A stretch of DNA of 64,000 nt from Ciborinia camelliae (GCA_025890175.1 JANPYM010000012.1:727388-791387), one strand, 5' to 3'; shown: positions 50,174 through 61,958, numbered from the stretch's first letter. A program made the numbers and translations. The notes: a model not told the origin generated them from the sequence alone.

Positions 50174-51257
50174 ATGACTTCATCAGCCGACACAGAATAC
50201 CCCCTTGAGCGAGATCCTCTAAGTTCCTCTCGGTGAGTCCAAAACATACAAGAATTCAACATATAAACACTAAACCAGCTAGTCTCTACCTCCAACATTA
50301 TCTTTGGCAAAGGCTAGTGGGGCATCTTCTACATCCAAGTATTCCAATAAAAGAAAAGGCCAAGATTGCTGATATAGCATGTGGAACCGGGTAAGAGCTC
50401 TTGTATCCCAAACACTTCATATACGAGATAAATGTTACTAACGAACCCGGAGAATCTGGCTCTTAGACCTAGCGAAAGAGCTAGCAAGATCAAACAAATG
50501 GGCACAACTAGACGGTTTCGATATCTCGACCACCCAATATCCTCCATCCGCACTACTTCCCCCAAACGTCAAATTAGACACCCTTGATATTTTCGAACCT
50601 ATTCCAGAGCAATTGAGAGGGCAATATGACGTGATTCATATCAGCCTTCTTTGCCTCGTAATCCGCGATGGTGATCCAAGGCCAGTCTTAGACAATGTGT
50701 TAACGTTACTAAGTTCGTAATCCATTCAAAGGTATATTATCTTGTGGATTGTACTAACGGTATCTAGAGCCCGGCGGATACATCCAATGGAAAGAAAACG
50801 ATTTCAGCATAATTTACTGCACAGGTACTAACCCGGACATACCAACCACCGACCTCAAGAAATTAAGAAGATGGATATATGAAGTTCCATTAAAGAAATT
50901 CCCTGACTTTGGGTATTTTTCCCTCCCCTGTCACACTCCGAGTCTTTCTCCCCTTCATGGAAGTATACCAATGTAGTCTAACACACACCCCTCAGATGGA
51001 TACGCCAACTCAGGTCAATCTTCCAAGAACGAGAAATAACCATCCTCGAAGACCAAATCCTCGTTCCCGAGGCCGAAATCGCTTATGCATGGACTTTAAT
51101 GCATATGGATGGTATAAAAGAATTGGTCAAAGTTGCAGCAGGGGGGTCGAGAGAGGGAATGGAATTGCATCGACGGGCTGCCGACGAGGTACGGCGTGGT
51201 GCTTGTGTGAGTATGATGTTGGTGAACGTTGTGGGTAGAAAAGCCGGGGGTGATTGA
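50174..51257 (+). CDS. Class I SAM-dependent methyltransferase
   Basis: Protein of 277 residues in five exons (50174-50232, 50283-50390, 50453-50712, 50768-50912 and 50996-51257). Donors are GTGAGT, GTAAGA, GTTCGT and GTATTT. All joins restore frame and two of them rebuild conserved motifs: IADIACGTGIWLLDLA (SAM-binding motif I, from residue 48) and LKPGGYIQWKE (post-motif III strand). YDVIHISLLCLV is motif II/III. The early LYLQHYLWQRLVGHLLHPSI resembles fungal secondary-metabolite methyltransferases of the UMTA/GliN group. The substrate is unknown. It is convergent with a GliK-like gene; both families occur in epidithiodioxopiperazine clusters, but no core synthetase is in the window. Confidence 0.9.
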
Positions 51258-51960
51258 AGTGTTTGTGTGTTGATGAGAGGCATTTCCTATCGCTTGATAA
51301 TGATCAGCAAACGTGTCAGAATATGACTAGGAACAGAATAGTTAAGGCGTTCAAACGGGTACCTTATCAACCCCCTAATTACACCAAATATATTTTGTAG
51401 CATGTCTACAACAATTTTCCAGATACTTCAAAAGCACACTTTCGAGAATCTAGCTTCAATACTGCCGCCCTGTACACCCTATCTCATTTTATCGCCGGGA
51501 TAATGAAGATTGTATGTCTAGAGTTATGTTTTGAAATCCTTGGACGAGTACTTTGGAATGTTGAATTCAGAAATAGAGATTTGGCACCGTCTCCCTGAAT
51601 ACCCCTGAAAATTTCGCCTGCCCACCTAATGGACATGCTCTATAGTAGTGTATTAAGACATCAGATGAGTACTAGAGAATGTTGATTGAGAAGAGAGCCA
51701 GATGATACTATCATACTTGAGCGAAAGAAGCCTAACGCGGAATGCTAAAGAAAAAACCCCTCTGTAGCAATAGGACTGACTATTCACTTGCCACTGCCTC
51801 TATGATATTGCTATTTATGCAGCACCTAATATATACAAAACCCACTATCAAGATACGCAATTGCTCAATAATGATAGCTTCTTTACTCTCACAAATTAAG
51901 AGAGCTGGATATCTTCCCGGAACTCCTGTCAAAATATGTCTCCCCAATCTCGCCCCCTCC
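51258..51960. other. Intergenic between convergent genes
   Basis: Shared 3' region of the methyltransferase and the cyclotransferase-like gene. No repeat or gene seen. Confidence 0.5.
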
Positions 51961-52929
51961 TCAGTTTTCCAGTGTCCTCTCCCCGTCCCCAAACATATTC
52001 TTCAAAACTCTATCATACGCAGCCCAAACGTATCTGAACAAAGTTCCCATTACGTGAGCTAGCCAATCCGGGACCTTCCCATCCTTATCTGCAAAAATCT
52101 TTCCCAATCCAATCAACGCTAGAATGATAGGCAGTAAGACTGTCATCATGAGTATTTGGGCCATCTTTTGTCTCACAGTCGTAATCGTATACGCTCTAAG
52201 GCCGTTCAAATAATCTATATATTCCTTCGGTAAGTTATGCTCCTCGGCTCCATCTGTTATCAACTTTAGGTATCGCGCAGACGGTTGTGCATAGTTGGGA
52301 TCTGGACGAGTAATACGATTTGCATCTTTGTCATTGAATGGACAGAGCAAGGTATGTGCTTCGAACGGTGTACCGCTTGGATTTGGATCTACGGTCTTGC
52401 TACCGTCAGGAAGAGCGAAGCATTGAACGAGTTCATCTTTATATGAAACGCCACCTCCTTCCGTTGCAATAATAGTTCTGTAGTCATTTGGAGTTACTTC
52501 GTAGACTACGCCTATTAATCCCTTATGCCATCTCGTCTTGTGGTAGTCTTTCGATCGGGGAGAATCCGATTGGCGCCCCTTGTATTGGCAGTTTGCAAAG
52601 CAAGGTTCCGTGTAAGGTATTCCGGCTAGATCAAATGTGAGGTCGACAGCGGGAACATGAACGTTGACCGCACTAACGGGTTTGATGCCGCGGTTCCCCT
52701 GGAAAGTCTCGACAGAGAGGTTGGAGCCATAAGCTAGATAGAGAATGGTTTTTGGTTCTTCACGGTATACTGATGTAGGTGGAAGTAGAGGCACAGAGCT
52801 CAATTCTAGTCGAGAAATCGATGTCTGAGGTACTTTGACTGGCTGGGAAACGATTGCCGAAGGCTTGGGGCAGTAAACATCCCAAAATCTTTGCAGCGCT
52901 GCACATGGTTTCTCGTTGCGCTGCATCAT
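51961..52929 (-). CDS. GliK-like gamma-glutamylcyclotransferase family protein
   Basis: Intronless model of 322 residues starting at the first of two Met codons (MMQRNEKPC); the frame is open further upstream but without an earlier ATG. The GGCT fold is marked by ILYLAYGSNLS (residues 62-72), the substrate loop motif, then LTFDLAGIPYTEPCFANCQY, GVVYEVTPNDYRTIIATEGG with candidate catalytic Glu157, and YLNGLRAYTI. This order is that of fungal GliK-type enzymes, which cleave gamma-glutamyl groups from glutathione adducts in gliotoxin formation; many fungi also carry stand-alone copies. A hydrophobic helix near 267-287 (ILMMTVLLPIILALIGLG) and a charged tail would anchor it to a membrane. Specificity unproved. 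Confidence 0.85.
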   Translation of the reverse strand: MMQRNEKPCAALQRFWDVYCPKPSAIVSQPVKVPQTSISRLELSSVPLLPPTSVYREEPKTILYLAYGSNLSVETFQGNRGIKPVSAVNVHVPAVDLTFDLAGIPYTEPCFANCQYKGRQSDSPRSKDYHKTRWHKGLIGVVYEVTPNDYRTIIATEGGGVSYKDELVQCFALPDGSKTVDPNPSGTPFEAHTLLCPFNDKDANRITRPDPNYAQPSARYLKLITDGAEEHNLPKEYIDYLNGLRAYTITTVRQKMAQILMMTVLLPIILALIGLGKIFADKDGKVPDWLAHVMGTLFRYVWAAYDRVLKNMFGDGERTLEN

Positions 52930-53528
52930 AAGTAAAGAAGAGAAGGTCAGGGGAATAGATTGGATCGGTTGCCACAAACGCAATCAAGGTACAAAATGAC
53001 GAGTTTATAAATTTGAAGAAACACATACTTACCGACTGTATAATATCATACCTTCGTGCTTATGCAGCTTTGTAAGTATTGGTTAACTTGTTGGTTGATT
53101 CAAAGATCGTTCCTTCGCCGTTCGTTGATTCACTTCTCGGACTTCAAAACTGCCCGTTTCCCGAATCGAATGCCGCTCTAAATATATCAATTTTCCATTA
53201 AAGCAGCGTTGTTAGCGCTCTACACAGTACCTACCTAAATAATATCGTTTCAATGTTTTAAATCTAAATTGAAACATTTAGAGAGTGTCTGATTTTTTTT
53301 CTGCGATTGATTTCGTATATTTCGCGTGCTCAGACATATCTATTCTATCTCTACGATTGCTTTCGAATCCACTGGTATAATGAAACCCCTTGCTGCGCAG
53401 GAACAAATATACCACCCTCAACTAGATACCTCTGTGGTGGGTCCTTTCTTCTATGCCAAAATGGCCTTTTAAACACACGCATGGCGTTACAGGGCGTTGT
53501 ATTGCGCTGCGAAACTTGTCGGTTATGA
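52930..53528. other. Intergenic
   Basis: Promoter side of the cyclotransferase-like gene. A small hairpin-forming run GTTTCAATGTTTTAAATC/TAAATTGAAAC lies near 53248-53275. Nothing else seen. Confidence 0.45.
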
Positions 53529-55343
53529 CTACGAACCCAATTCTTGACATCGTAGGTAGCAAGAGTTGCACGCTTTAGAATATCCTCCGTTTGAGGGCTG
53601 TTGGTAAGCTGGGCGAGTATAGGCGAATATAAGGGCTATGGTGTAGCACACTATCAGGTGCATGGATACAATTGCTACCACGATGAAATAACCTCTAGAG
53701 CCGTGTGGTACGAGTGCTGACTCGAATAGGGTTGTACGCACGCTTGTATTCAGAGGCATTCTATCTGTAAGTTCGTGGTATGTTGCGCGCAATAGAATGG
53801 TCCGATAGGCCTGTACTGCTCGTGCGGGGAAATTTGCCTCCGTAATGGTGTCCTTGAATACGCTTGTCAATATTGCACTGCTTGATACGAGCCCATTGGC
53901 ATAGCTAATTGAGTTGAGTGCCACGCTCATCCTGTTGGTATAAATCCAATATGCCGGTCAATTTGCTGTGGTAGCATGATTCTCCTTTGGTGGGAATGGT
54001 TTGACGCTGATGCTTGCCAGGGCTGCATCTACTTATGATTTGAGATACTTAAGATGCCGCGGTCATCTGTATCGATGCCTATTTTTGTTGTCCCAAGCTG
54101 TCGCCTAATTTCTGTCGTGTTATTCTTTGCTTTTGCAACGTCCCATTAGCTCAGTGGCTCGCTACGATTACTTCCGCCGGTTGCTATGATTGGAAAGATG
54201 TTGTTCTGGCTCTCTTTCAACCCGATATAATATTAGTGTTGGCACGAAATTGATAATCAATAGCGATTGAATTCAAACTTGAGTGTATCAACTTACACAG
54301 AGTCGAAGCAGATTGATGCTTTGAAGGTCAGCTTTCGTCCCGTGCCTATTTCAGTGCCAGCGGCTTGAAGCCATGGTCCAGATTTTTTGGGTGGTAGGAG
54401 GTTAATGGTTGCGTTCGTTAAACTATCTGTCCGGGCCCCACTGTCGTCCTTAGAGTTATTCTGATGTTTGCATTTTTCTTGTATTCTTCATGTCACCATT
54501 CGGCGAGTGTCTCACGGTACTGGTTGTTGCTAGACTCATTGCCAATGTCCCATACCAACCACTCTTCACCAACTACGGGAAATGTCACATTCAAATTTTC
54601 CAATATGCTGGGTGGTTGATAGTAAATCGGGTCGTTCATAGATGGAATTCCGTACGGTCACAAGCTGCAGAGCCCCCAAGGGTACTCCACGCTTCCTTTC
54701 ACCATTGGGCATTTGAACGGAAGGGAGGTCTACCCATTTTTAGATCTCAAATCACGCGGATATTGAAATGGAAGATAGTTCGACCCATTCTTGCGCAAGT
54801 TGACTGTATCTAATAGATGTCGCTCGGGCTTTACTGAGCCACATATCATCTGTCATCGGGACCGTTACCGGATTGGGTCGATGTACTGGGCGTGCAAAAT
54901 TGCATTTCTTCGATCTCAGGACGTATTCAAACAACACGGGCATCAAAGACGTATGATAAACCTTCGAATTTCTGGAGACTTTGTCGTGTTTGTTGCTGTG
55001 GCATTGGGAGAAGTGCACGTAAGGTGGGTCCGGTGTCATCTACACTTTCAGTTCTAATTTCATTTTCTGAATACTTAGAAAACGTCTCATATTGACTTGG
55101 ATTATTGTTCTAATAGTTCTAAACGAGGGTGCCACCTCACTCTGTCATAATAACCCCACTGAGAGATCCATCATATCGCACTGTTACATTGTTGGGAGAT
55201 GAGATAATATGCTCCGGAGCGATATCGAATAGTAACAGAGTTGATTTGAACTGTGATGCGAGAGAAGTGATAACCAACAAGGTGGTTAACACCGTAGTGA
55301 TAACTCGATCGACTGTTATGCAAATATTAGTAGGATTAAGCAT
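53529..55343 (-). pseudogene. Decayed multi-pass fungal membrane protein
   Basis: Broken copy of a large ascomycete protein with membrane segments at both ends and an extracellular-type middle. The N-terminal piece (55343-55137) has TTLLVITSLASQFKSTLLLF. Middle pieces are NLNVTFPVVGEEWLVWDIGN (about 54599-54480), a well-kept SGPWLQAAGTEIGTGRKLTF followed by a possible GTAAGT donor (about 54420-54300), and SNRSEPLS-stop-WDVAKAKN (about 54175-54130). The C-terminal piece (53930-53529) has RAVQAYRTILLRATYHELTD and the membrane helix YFIVVAIVSMHLIVCYTIA. Successive pieces are in different frames and separated by stops, including one just before MSVALNSIS. Function of intact relatives is unknown to me. 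The exact 5' limit is uncertain. Confidence 0.65.
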
Positions 55344-56155
55344 TCCGGTCCTGTGTTGCTAAAGCGTGCCAACGAAATCTGTGCCGCCTTCTCAATCGGT
55401 ACGCCACGGCGCTCCAAGGAAATGGATGCAATCATCGATGTAGCAGTCACCGCTAATGTCTGGTCAAAAATTTATGTATGAAGTAGATCTCGAAGGTCCT
55501 TACTTTGAATGGATCTCGTGGGAGTTGTGATCAGTAACGCCAGGTTCATAGAAAACCATGATTATTCTAATGTTTATGGTATTCAGTTAGGACTAAAAAG
55601 ATTCAGAATAGTGGTGCTGATTATACTGATATTAACAACGATTAACAAGAGGGGATACCGGTAGGGTGGAATTTGCTGAAATATGAATCCCCTTTTGCCC
55701 CTCTAGGTTATTTATCATTTTACGTTCAATGATTACATGAGAAATCTTGTTAATGATTTTGGGTCGGCTTTAAAATCAGCGGAACGTACAAATGATATGT
55801 CTCGAGCAGATTAGATCAGTCATCGGTCATGAAACAGCAATATTGTATTGTATCTTCTCCTTTCCTTGACTCGACCATTAGTGATGACTTGCTCAGAGCG
55901 GTGATGGTGGGGCATTTGACAACTAGGATTAATCCCGGTTGGTGTCACGCGAATGATATCCGTCACTTTTCCACCCCTTTTGAATAAGTTTGAATTATTT
56001 TGAAGTAGAAGGAAGTACTCCATCAATTCGGAGGCATATGAATTGGATCAATTCGCCTTGTTGAGGATATAAAATAACTTGGAGAATTGCCGACAATATG
56101 TATTGTCATCTATCACCTCACAGTATTACAACACGAACATCATTCTACCATCAAA
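55344..56155. other. Intergenic
   Basis: Spacer between two pseudogenes. It may include more of the N-terminal part of the decayed membrane protein on the minus strand, which I could not align by eye. No repeat seen. Confidence 0.4.
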
Positions 56156-57345
56156 ATGTCAAAGGCAAGGAGTTATCATCTTTTCCCAGTCCAACCAGGA
56201 CTTGCCTCATGAACTTGAGATCTTTTATCGAGGCCTTATAGGAAGACGGTGATTTGGTAGAAATAAACAATGAAATCGATCCCTACTTGGGGGATGGAAC
56301 CATCATTCGTAAGGTCTGTGAGACCGATGGGCCAGCGCCCCTTTTCAACAATATGAAAGGAGCGAAGGATGGACTATGGGGTGCTCTTGGCGCTCCTGCT
56401 TCTCCGTAGCAATCCAGAGCAAAAGTACGGACGTGTTACACGCCATCTCGGACTACCACTCATAGCCAGCATGAAGGAGATTCTCGACAAAATGTTGTCC
56501 GCTGCTCACAAAGTGCCTATCCCGCCCAATTTTGTCAAAGATGGACCAGTTAAGGAGAACAAGATTTTCGGTGATGATTTTGATCTCGATATTCTCACAT
56601 CTCCATAGCTTCATTAGGCCGATGGTGGAACGTAAATCTAGACGTATGGTATGCACATCGTTCAAACACCAGATAAATTATGGATAAATTGGTCGATCGC
56701 ACGCGCCATAGTTCACGATAAGAATTACTCGGCTGGATTGGACATTGAGCCTTAACACATCTGGCAAATTCATCAAATTCCAGTGGAAAAAAGAAAGGAA
56801 GGACGTACCATGGGCACTAGCATTCGGTGTCCCATCAGCTGCTATCATGGCCTGAAAAATGCCAACCCCCAACGCCGTCACAGAAGCCGGCTACATTGCG
56901 GAAATGATAGGCAATGCCCTCGATATTGTCAAGTGCGAAACCAACGATCTCTATGTCCCCACCAACGCTGAAATGATTTTCGGGGGTACTCTCTCCATCA
57001 CCAAGACCGCACCCGAAGTTCCATTTGGCGAAATTCACGGCTAAGTATTCCCATGAGACATCCACCAATGGCCCAAGCACAAAGTAAATACCATCACCTA
57101 CCGCAGCACCGCTATTATGCCTGTCTGAAACTGTGGTCGCATCACCGATGAAATACACATCCTCATCGAATCACTCGGCGCTGCCGAAATCCGCAAATAT
57201 ACCAAGGTGCCGGTTTAACCATCACCGATGCATTCGCGACATTCGAGAGTCAAGTCACATGGGTAGCTTTCAAAATCGACATTGTAAAACTAGCAGCTAT
57301 GAACATCACCCCTGCGTATTTCCGCAAGAAAATCGGTCATTTTAG
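56156..57345 (+). pseudogene. UbiD-family (ferulic acid decarboxylase-like) pseudogene
   Basis: Clear but broken homologue of fungal FDC1/UbiD decarboxylases, which use prenylated FMN to decarboxylate cinnamic-type acids. Recognisable in order: RSFIEAL, stop, [172 protein letters not shown] and AYFRKKIG. In-frame stops occur at 56239-56241 and after ILTSP (about 56606), with frame changes near 56398, 56790 and 56855 and several later ones. The C-terminal third of the family is missing after the FRKK segment. No product is expected. Confidence 0.88.
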
Positions 57346-57656
57346 TCTTAGGCATATACAAAATACGCCGTATACTACGGCCATCTTTCCATATTTCTAA
57401 ATGTCCTGACCTTCCATCAAACCAGACACCAACAAAAGAAACCGAAAACCGAAATAAAAGGACCCCAATGCGAATCCTTTACTTTGGTTGCAAGTCAAAT
57501 CACCAGTTCTTCCGTCGACGTGCATCATTGACTCCTTGTGCAACAAGCCGGATGCAGAAAATTGTCAAGGAAACGAGTCCTGATACGGCGGCTTCTCCTA
57601 GGCTAATTACAATGGGAAGAATGTTTTGGAGTTTTGATGCTCGACTTCCTAGGAAT
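57346..57656. other. Intergenic
   Basis: Spacer between the UbiD pseudogene and a small secreted peptide gene on the other strand. No remnant of the missing UbiD C-terminus could be recognised. Confidence 0.4.
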
Positions 57657-58005
57657 CTAGGGCGTTGTCTGCTGGCCTACGGCCGGGGCCGCTGTCTCAG
57701 GAAATGGGCCTTCTACTAGGTCGCGCTTTTCCTCCTTCGTTTTCGTGGGACCGAGATCTTCGTTGGCCATTAATGCTTCATTGCTGAGCTACGTAGGGGG
57801 TGAGATTGAGATGTTAGTTTAGGTTGATTTGATTTGATTGATATTTTGAGTATTTTGAGGGAAGAGTGAATAGTCAAGAGTGATGAGTGATGAGTGATGG
57901 ATAGACAAATAAACTTACACCATTAACAGAATCGTCGGGAACAGCAGCTGCACTTGCAAGGACAGCGTAAGCAAAGAGAGTGATTACAGTAGTAGTGAAC
58001 TTCAT
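57657..58005 (-). CDS. Small secreted peptide precursor with Kex2-type site
   Basis: Two-exon model (58005-57919 and 57788-57657) for 72 residues. The first exon encodes a textbook signal peptide, MKFTTTVITLFAYAVLASAA, followed by AVPDDSVNG and a GTAAGT donor; the intron is 130 bp with branch-like CTAAC and the acceptor TACGTAG. The next CAG acceptor would give an immediate stop. The second exon encodes LSNEALMANEDLGPTKTKEE, then KR, then a 21-residue tail DLVEGPFPETAAPAVGQQTT ending in P. The dibasic KR is a possible Kex2 cleavage site that would release the tail. No cysteines. No family recognised. It sits between two pseudogenes. Confidence is limited by its small size; an overlapping 62-codon frame on the same strand is less convincing. 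Confidence 0.5.
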
Positions 58006-61000
58006 TTTGATGAAGATGAATGAGATGAGTGTTTGATTTAGGTGTGAGTGAATGGATGAATGTGACTTGATGATTGTAAGAATGATAGAAAGAAAAGAAG
58101 TTTATATACATAGGTATCTATATATACATGGTATATACTGTTTCTGTAGAAAGTCGCAATACGATATATACAAGGGTATATGCCTGGATTTGGAAGATAT
58201 ACTGGGGTAGAGACTACGTATATTAAAAGGTTGATATTAATAAAAAATGTCGATATATTATAAGATGAACATATTGTATACTAAAAGCTATATAATACAT
58301 GGAATAAGAATTATTACGATTTAGAACTAGAGTTTCAACTAAAAAGAAAAAGCCCCACATGTATGTTTTTTTCCAATGCTACTGTTGAAATCCGAGATTA
58401 CGATGCATGAAATGATGCAAATCAGAGCTAGGATAGAATTCAGCGCTTGTTGATTAACTAAAGGACAAAGAGGAGATCGATTCTGCAAAAGTATATATGC
58501 TCTTCTTGCGGGGTAAGTGACGCCAAGCCGCATTATCTCTAAGTTCAAACTACAGCTACTGGCTACTTTCAACAGCTACCCCAATTCTACTAAATCATAC
58601 TAAAATCATAGATAAGTGATTAATTGCTTGTCTTATATTAATACTTTAAAGTGATTAAAGAGAGTTATTAGAATTGTTAATTAAAATACAACAGCTTCGT
58701 CATCTTATCGGCATAGAATTCGAAACAATTAGTGTTTGTTTCTTCTTTCTATACGTTTTGATCTTAATTCATATACCCAAAATCAAATCGTCAAAAGCTT
58801 AATTTTTACACATCTATTTACCCATAAACTTATAGGTAGGTAAAAACATTGATTGTAATCAATAACAAATAAATCCTAAACGAAAAATGAAAAGGGGGTC
58901 CTTGTAAAGGGGAAAAATGAAAAGCGAGCGAGGGAGCAAATGAAAAACAATCGAAACTTGAAACTACAAGTACATTGCATACCTAACCATGTATCGACCA
59001 TACATCGTAGCTAAATTTGTTGAAATCGTTTAAATTTCCTGATTTATTATTTGGTACATGTATGTTTTGCTAGGTAATAGCATGTTTTAAAATCTATTTG
59101 CTTTAAAAGTATCCTACAGTACAACCGCCCTTCTCCAGGAACCCGCTGCCAGATGACAGATGTGGCTTGCAGTCTCCACGCGATATCAAGCATTAAGACA
59201 TCGATGATATCATTAATGATTTATACCGGATTTTATTGGATCCCAACAAAATGCAAAAGTCCGAGTTCAACTTCAGGTGCGACTCGGACTTGAAAATTGT
59301 TTCTCTTCTGCTACCGGTCGGTCGGACTTAATCTTAACTACACTTAATTTAATGCTGTACAACTGTTATAAACCTTATAAAAACAGCGTTTAAAAGTAAT
59401 ATACTAGTAAATAATCCGTATAATGATTTGGTTGGTACTTTTGAAGCTTTCAATTAAAACAGCGATTTTTTGCTTTACTTACAAAAGGACGAACTTACTT
59501 ACGGGTATAATTCGAAATAATTATATCGAATCTCGATTTGCGCATCCTTTAGAAGGTCCCCACATTACGCTATCTATATATCTGATACATGATAGCATTA
59601 CTGTACAGAGAATCATCAAGTTAATTGAAGTATTGATGATTTAGAGAGACTGGCGGTAAAGTTGTAACTTCTCTTGTATGGAGTATCGTAGCCCTGAAGC
59701 CCAGAAGCCCAGACGGTATAAAGAGATCCGAGCCATGCTACTGAGCGCCAGTTCGAAGTATCCAGAAGGTTGTTCCCTCCTGAACCAGGCCCCTCCTTTG
59801 GCTGGCCACTACGTTCAAGGTAAGAACAAAAACCAAGTTCACAGTCGGCCAAATCTGGAATTATAGGTGCAAAGGGATGAGAATGAAGACGGTGGCATTC
59901 GAACAGCCTATGGGAACATTGGCATCAGAAAGTTATATCAAAGGATGAGGCATCAGGGAGGTCTCGATTTTGCACGAAACAGAGGATATATTTTAATATA
60001 GACAATGGCAATCCTTGGTACTATCATTGCGACCGGCGCCTTTGCCAATTCAAAAAAGCCTAACATTCCTTACCCAGAAACCTCAATATTTGATGGTAGT
60101 GCTTGCGGTATATCTCCTGTGGACTCGTTTGATGATGTTCCAGTTGGCTGGGAAAATGGATAAGTAGACTTTGACCCCATGCTAGTAAGGCCTAGTAACG
60201 GCATAGCCATCGAATAAATTACATCAGTGGTATTATTCTGAGGTGATTAGCCACAATGAGCTTGGTCTTGAAGGCAGCCGGGTAGAGAATTCATGCTAAG
60301 AAATGGGCGCCTGTCTTCCGCTCGAAATCCATCGTTAGAATCAGTGTCATGACTCATTCGAACCAGTAGTCAGATTTGGTACTAAACCTGGACTCGAGCC
60401 CATCTGGGAGGTACCGAATTCCGGATTTCCTTGGACGGTGACATGTTGACGAGATCTCGCCGTTTACGAGTTCTGATCACCTGAATGTGGAGCACGTTGC
60501 CTTCGGGCGGAGGCCTTGGACGACATCCCTCTGGAACCGGTCTCATCGGAATATTTACACGGCTCTGGATAGCCTCTCGTGGCACAATTCTCACACGGAG
60601 AAGCCTTATCGCATTTTACCTTCCTCGTTCGACAAGGATAGCAACTGGTTCTCGTGCGCTCCTTACGTTACCGTAAAAGCCTTCTGGTCTCTTCTTCGGA
60701 ACGTGAATATATTTCTTCCATCATGCATAAGCATATTTTTGAATGTTCATGAAGTTGGTGAGTAAATACTGATCCAATGTTAATGGCCTCGAGCTCAATG
60801 GCAATGACCAAAGATATTGGTATCGCGTGCTGAGTGGGTTTCAGGGTTCCATCACAACCTAGGTATTTATAGGCATGCAAAGACCTATCAATGGGCACTT
60901 TAGATGATAGGGCTGAACAGCCATACTGTAATTTCTGGAAAATAGTAAATTGACTCTACTCATCTCAGGCGTCGCCAAATAATATCCTGAACATAATCAA

Positions 61001-61442
61001 GGCAACATCATTGTTCAATTCTGATTCAATGAATAAATTCCAGAAAGCTGCCTCTCCCCCAAAAAAAACCTAGGGTAAAATGGCATTGGTACAATAATGA
61101 ACGAGAAAGTATGCATGAATAATTATATGCCATGACCAAGATCTCACACTCAAGCTTCTCATATATCACTCAACTAATTTCCCTTCGAGTTCCATGGCCA
61201 AGATGAGCGTCTTAATCCAAACCCAAAAGTTACCGGTCCCGTCCACCGATTTAATACGCGCACAAAATCGATCAAGAGAATCTTCACGCTCAACACGAGT
61301 CTGCTGAGCGGGGAAAATATATACGGCTTTGATTTTCTTTACAATATACCTTGTATCTTTTGGGGTTACATGCAAGCTCATGAATGAATAATGGCTTTCT
61401 TGCAAGTAGAGTGTGGTGTGAAGCGGGTCATGGGCCTTTGAT
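58006..61442. other. Gene-poor AT-rich stretch between pseudogenes
   Basis: No gene I can support. Short frames at 59678-59866, 60004-60164 (beginning MAILGTIIATGAFANSKKPN) and 60487-60765 read plausibly in parts but are interrupted and not recognised. They may be relics of whatever once lay between the UbiD and UbiX genes. Confidence 0.4.
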
Positions 61443-61958
61443 GTGCTTCTTACAACCTTAAGAAGACTCAACTTTGAGACACATTTTGTTATTATTCAAT
61501 GGGCTGAAGCTACCATCAAGTACGAAACGGACTATACTCCAGCAAATGTTCGGGCACTTGCCGATCACGTTCACTCAAATAACGACCAAACCGCTCCCAT
61601 ATCAAGTGGTTCTTTTAATGCCGATGCCATGATCATCCTCCCGTGCAGTATGAAGACACTGGCAGCTGTGAACGCAGGGTGCTGAGATGCCCTCATCTCC
61701 CGAGCAGCGGATGTGATGCCAAAAGAACGACGTCTATTAGTCCTCGCAGTAAGACAGACTCCTTTGAGTAAGAATCATTTGGGGAATATGCTGGATGCCA
61801 CGAAAGCTGGCGCAATCATTTTTCTGGCAATGCCAGCGTTTTATACCAAACCTGGTTCAATAGACTATTTGGTTGACCAAGTGGTAGGAAGGATGGTGAA
61901 TTTGTTTGATATCGACACAGGTAATTTTGAGGAATGGAATTGGTTCCAAAAAGAGTAG
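61443..61958 (+). pseudogene. UbiX/PAD1-type flavin prenyltransferase pseudogene
   Basis: Remnant of the enzyme that prenylates FMN to make the UbiD cofactor (fungal PAD1, phenylacrylic acid decarboxylase). Readable: LLTTLRRLNFETHFVIIQWA, IKYETDYTPANVRALADHVH, GSFNADAMIILPCSMKTLAA, then TGA at 61683-61685, then DALISRAADVMPKERRLLVL, RQTPLSKNHLGNMLDATKAG, FYTKPGSIDYLVDQVVGRMV and a normal end at NWFQKE. The expected N-terminal TGATGA-type flavin loop before LLTTL is lost or unrecognisable. Apart from one nonsense codon in the usual HAGFCD-like position (AGC-stop-DAL) the rest is one open frame, so inactivation looks fairly recent. Confidence 0.88.

Noticed and set aside
57923..58111. 62-codon minus-strand frame overlapping the small secreted peptide gene
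   Set aside because: Out of frame with a strong signal-peptide reading on the same strand and rich in residues typical of a frame shadow.
60004..60164. Small frame beginning MAILGTIIATGAFA, reminiscent of a small mitochondrial ATP synthase subunit start
   Set aside because: Only about a dozen residues look similar and the remainder does not; too weak to call.
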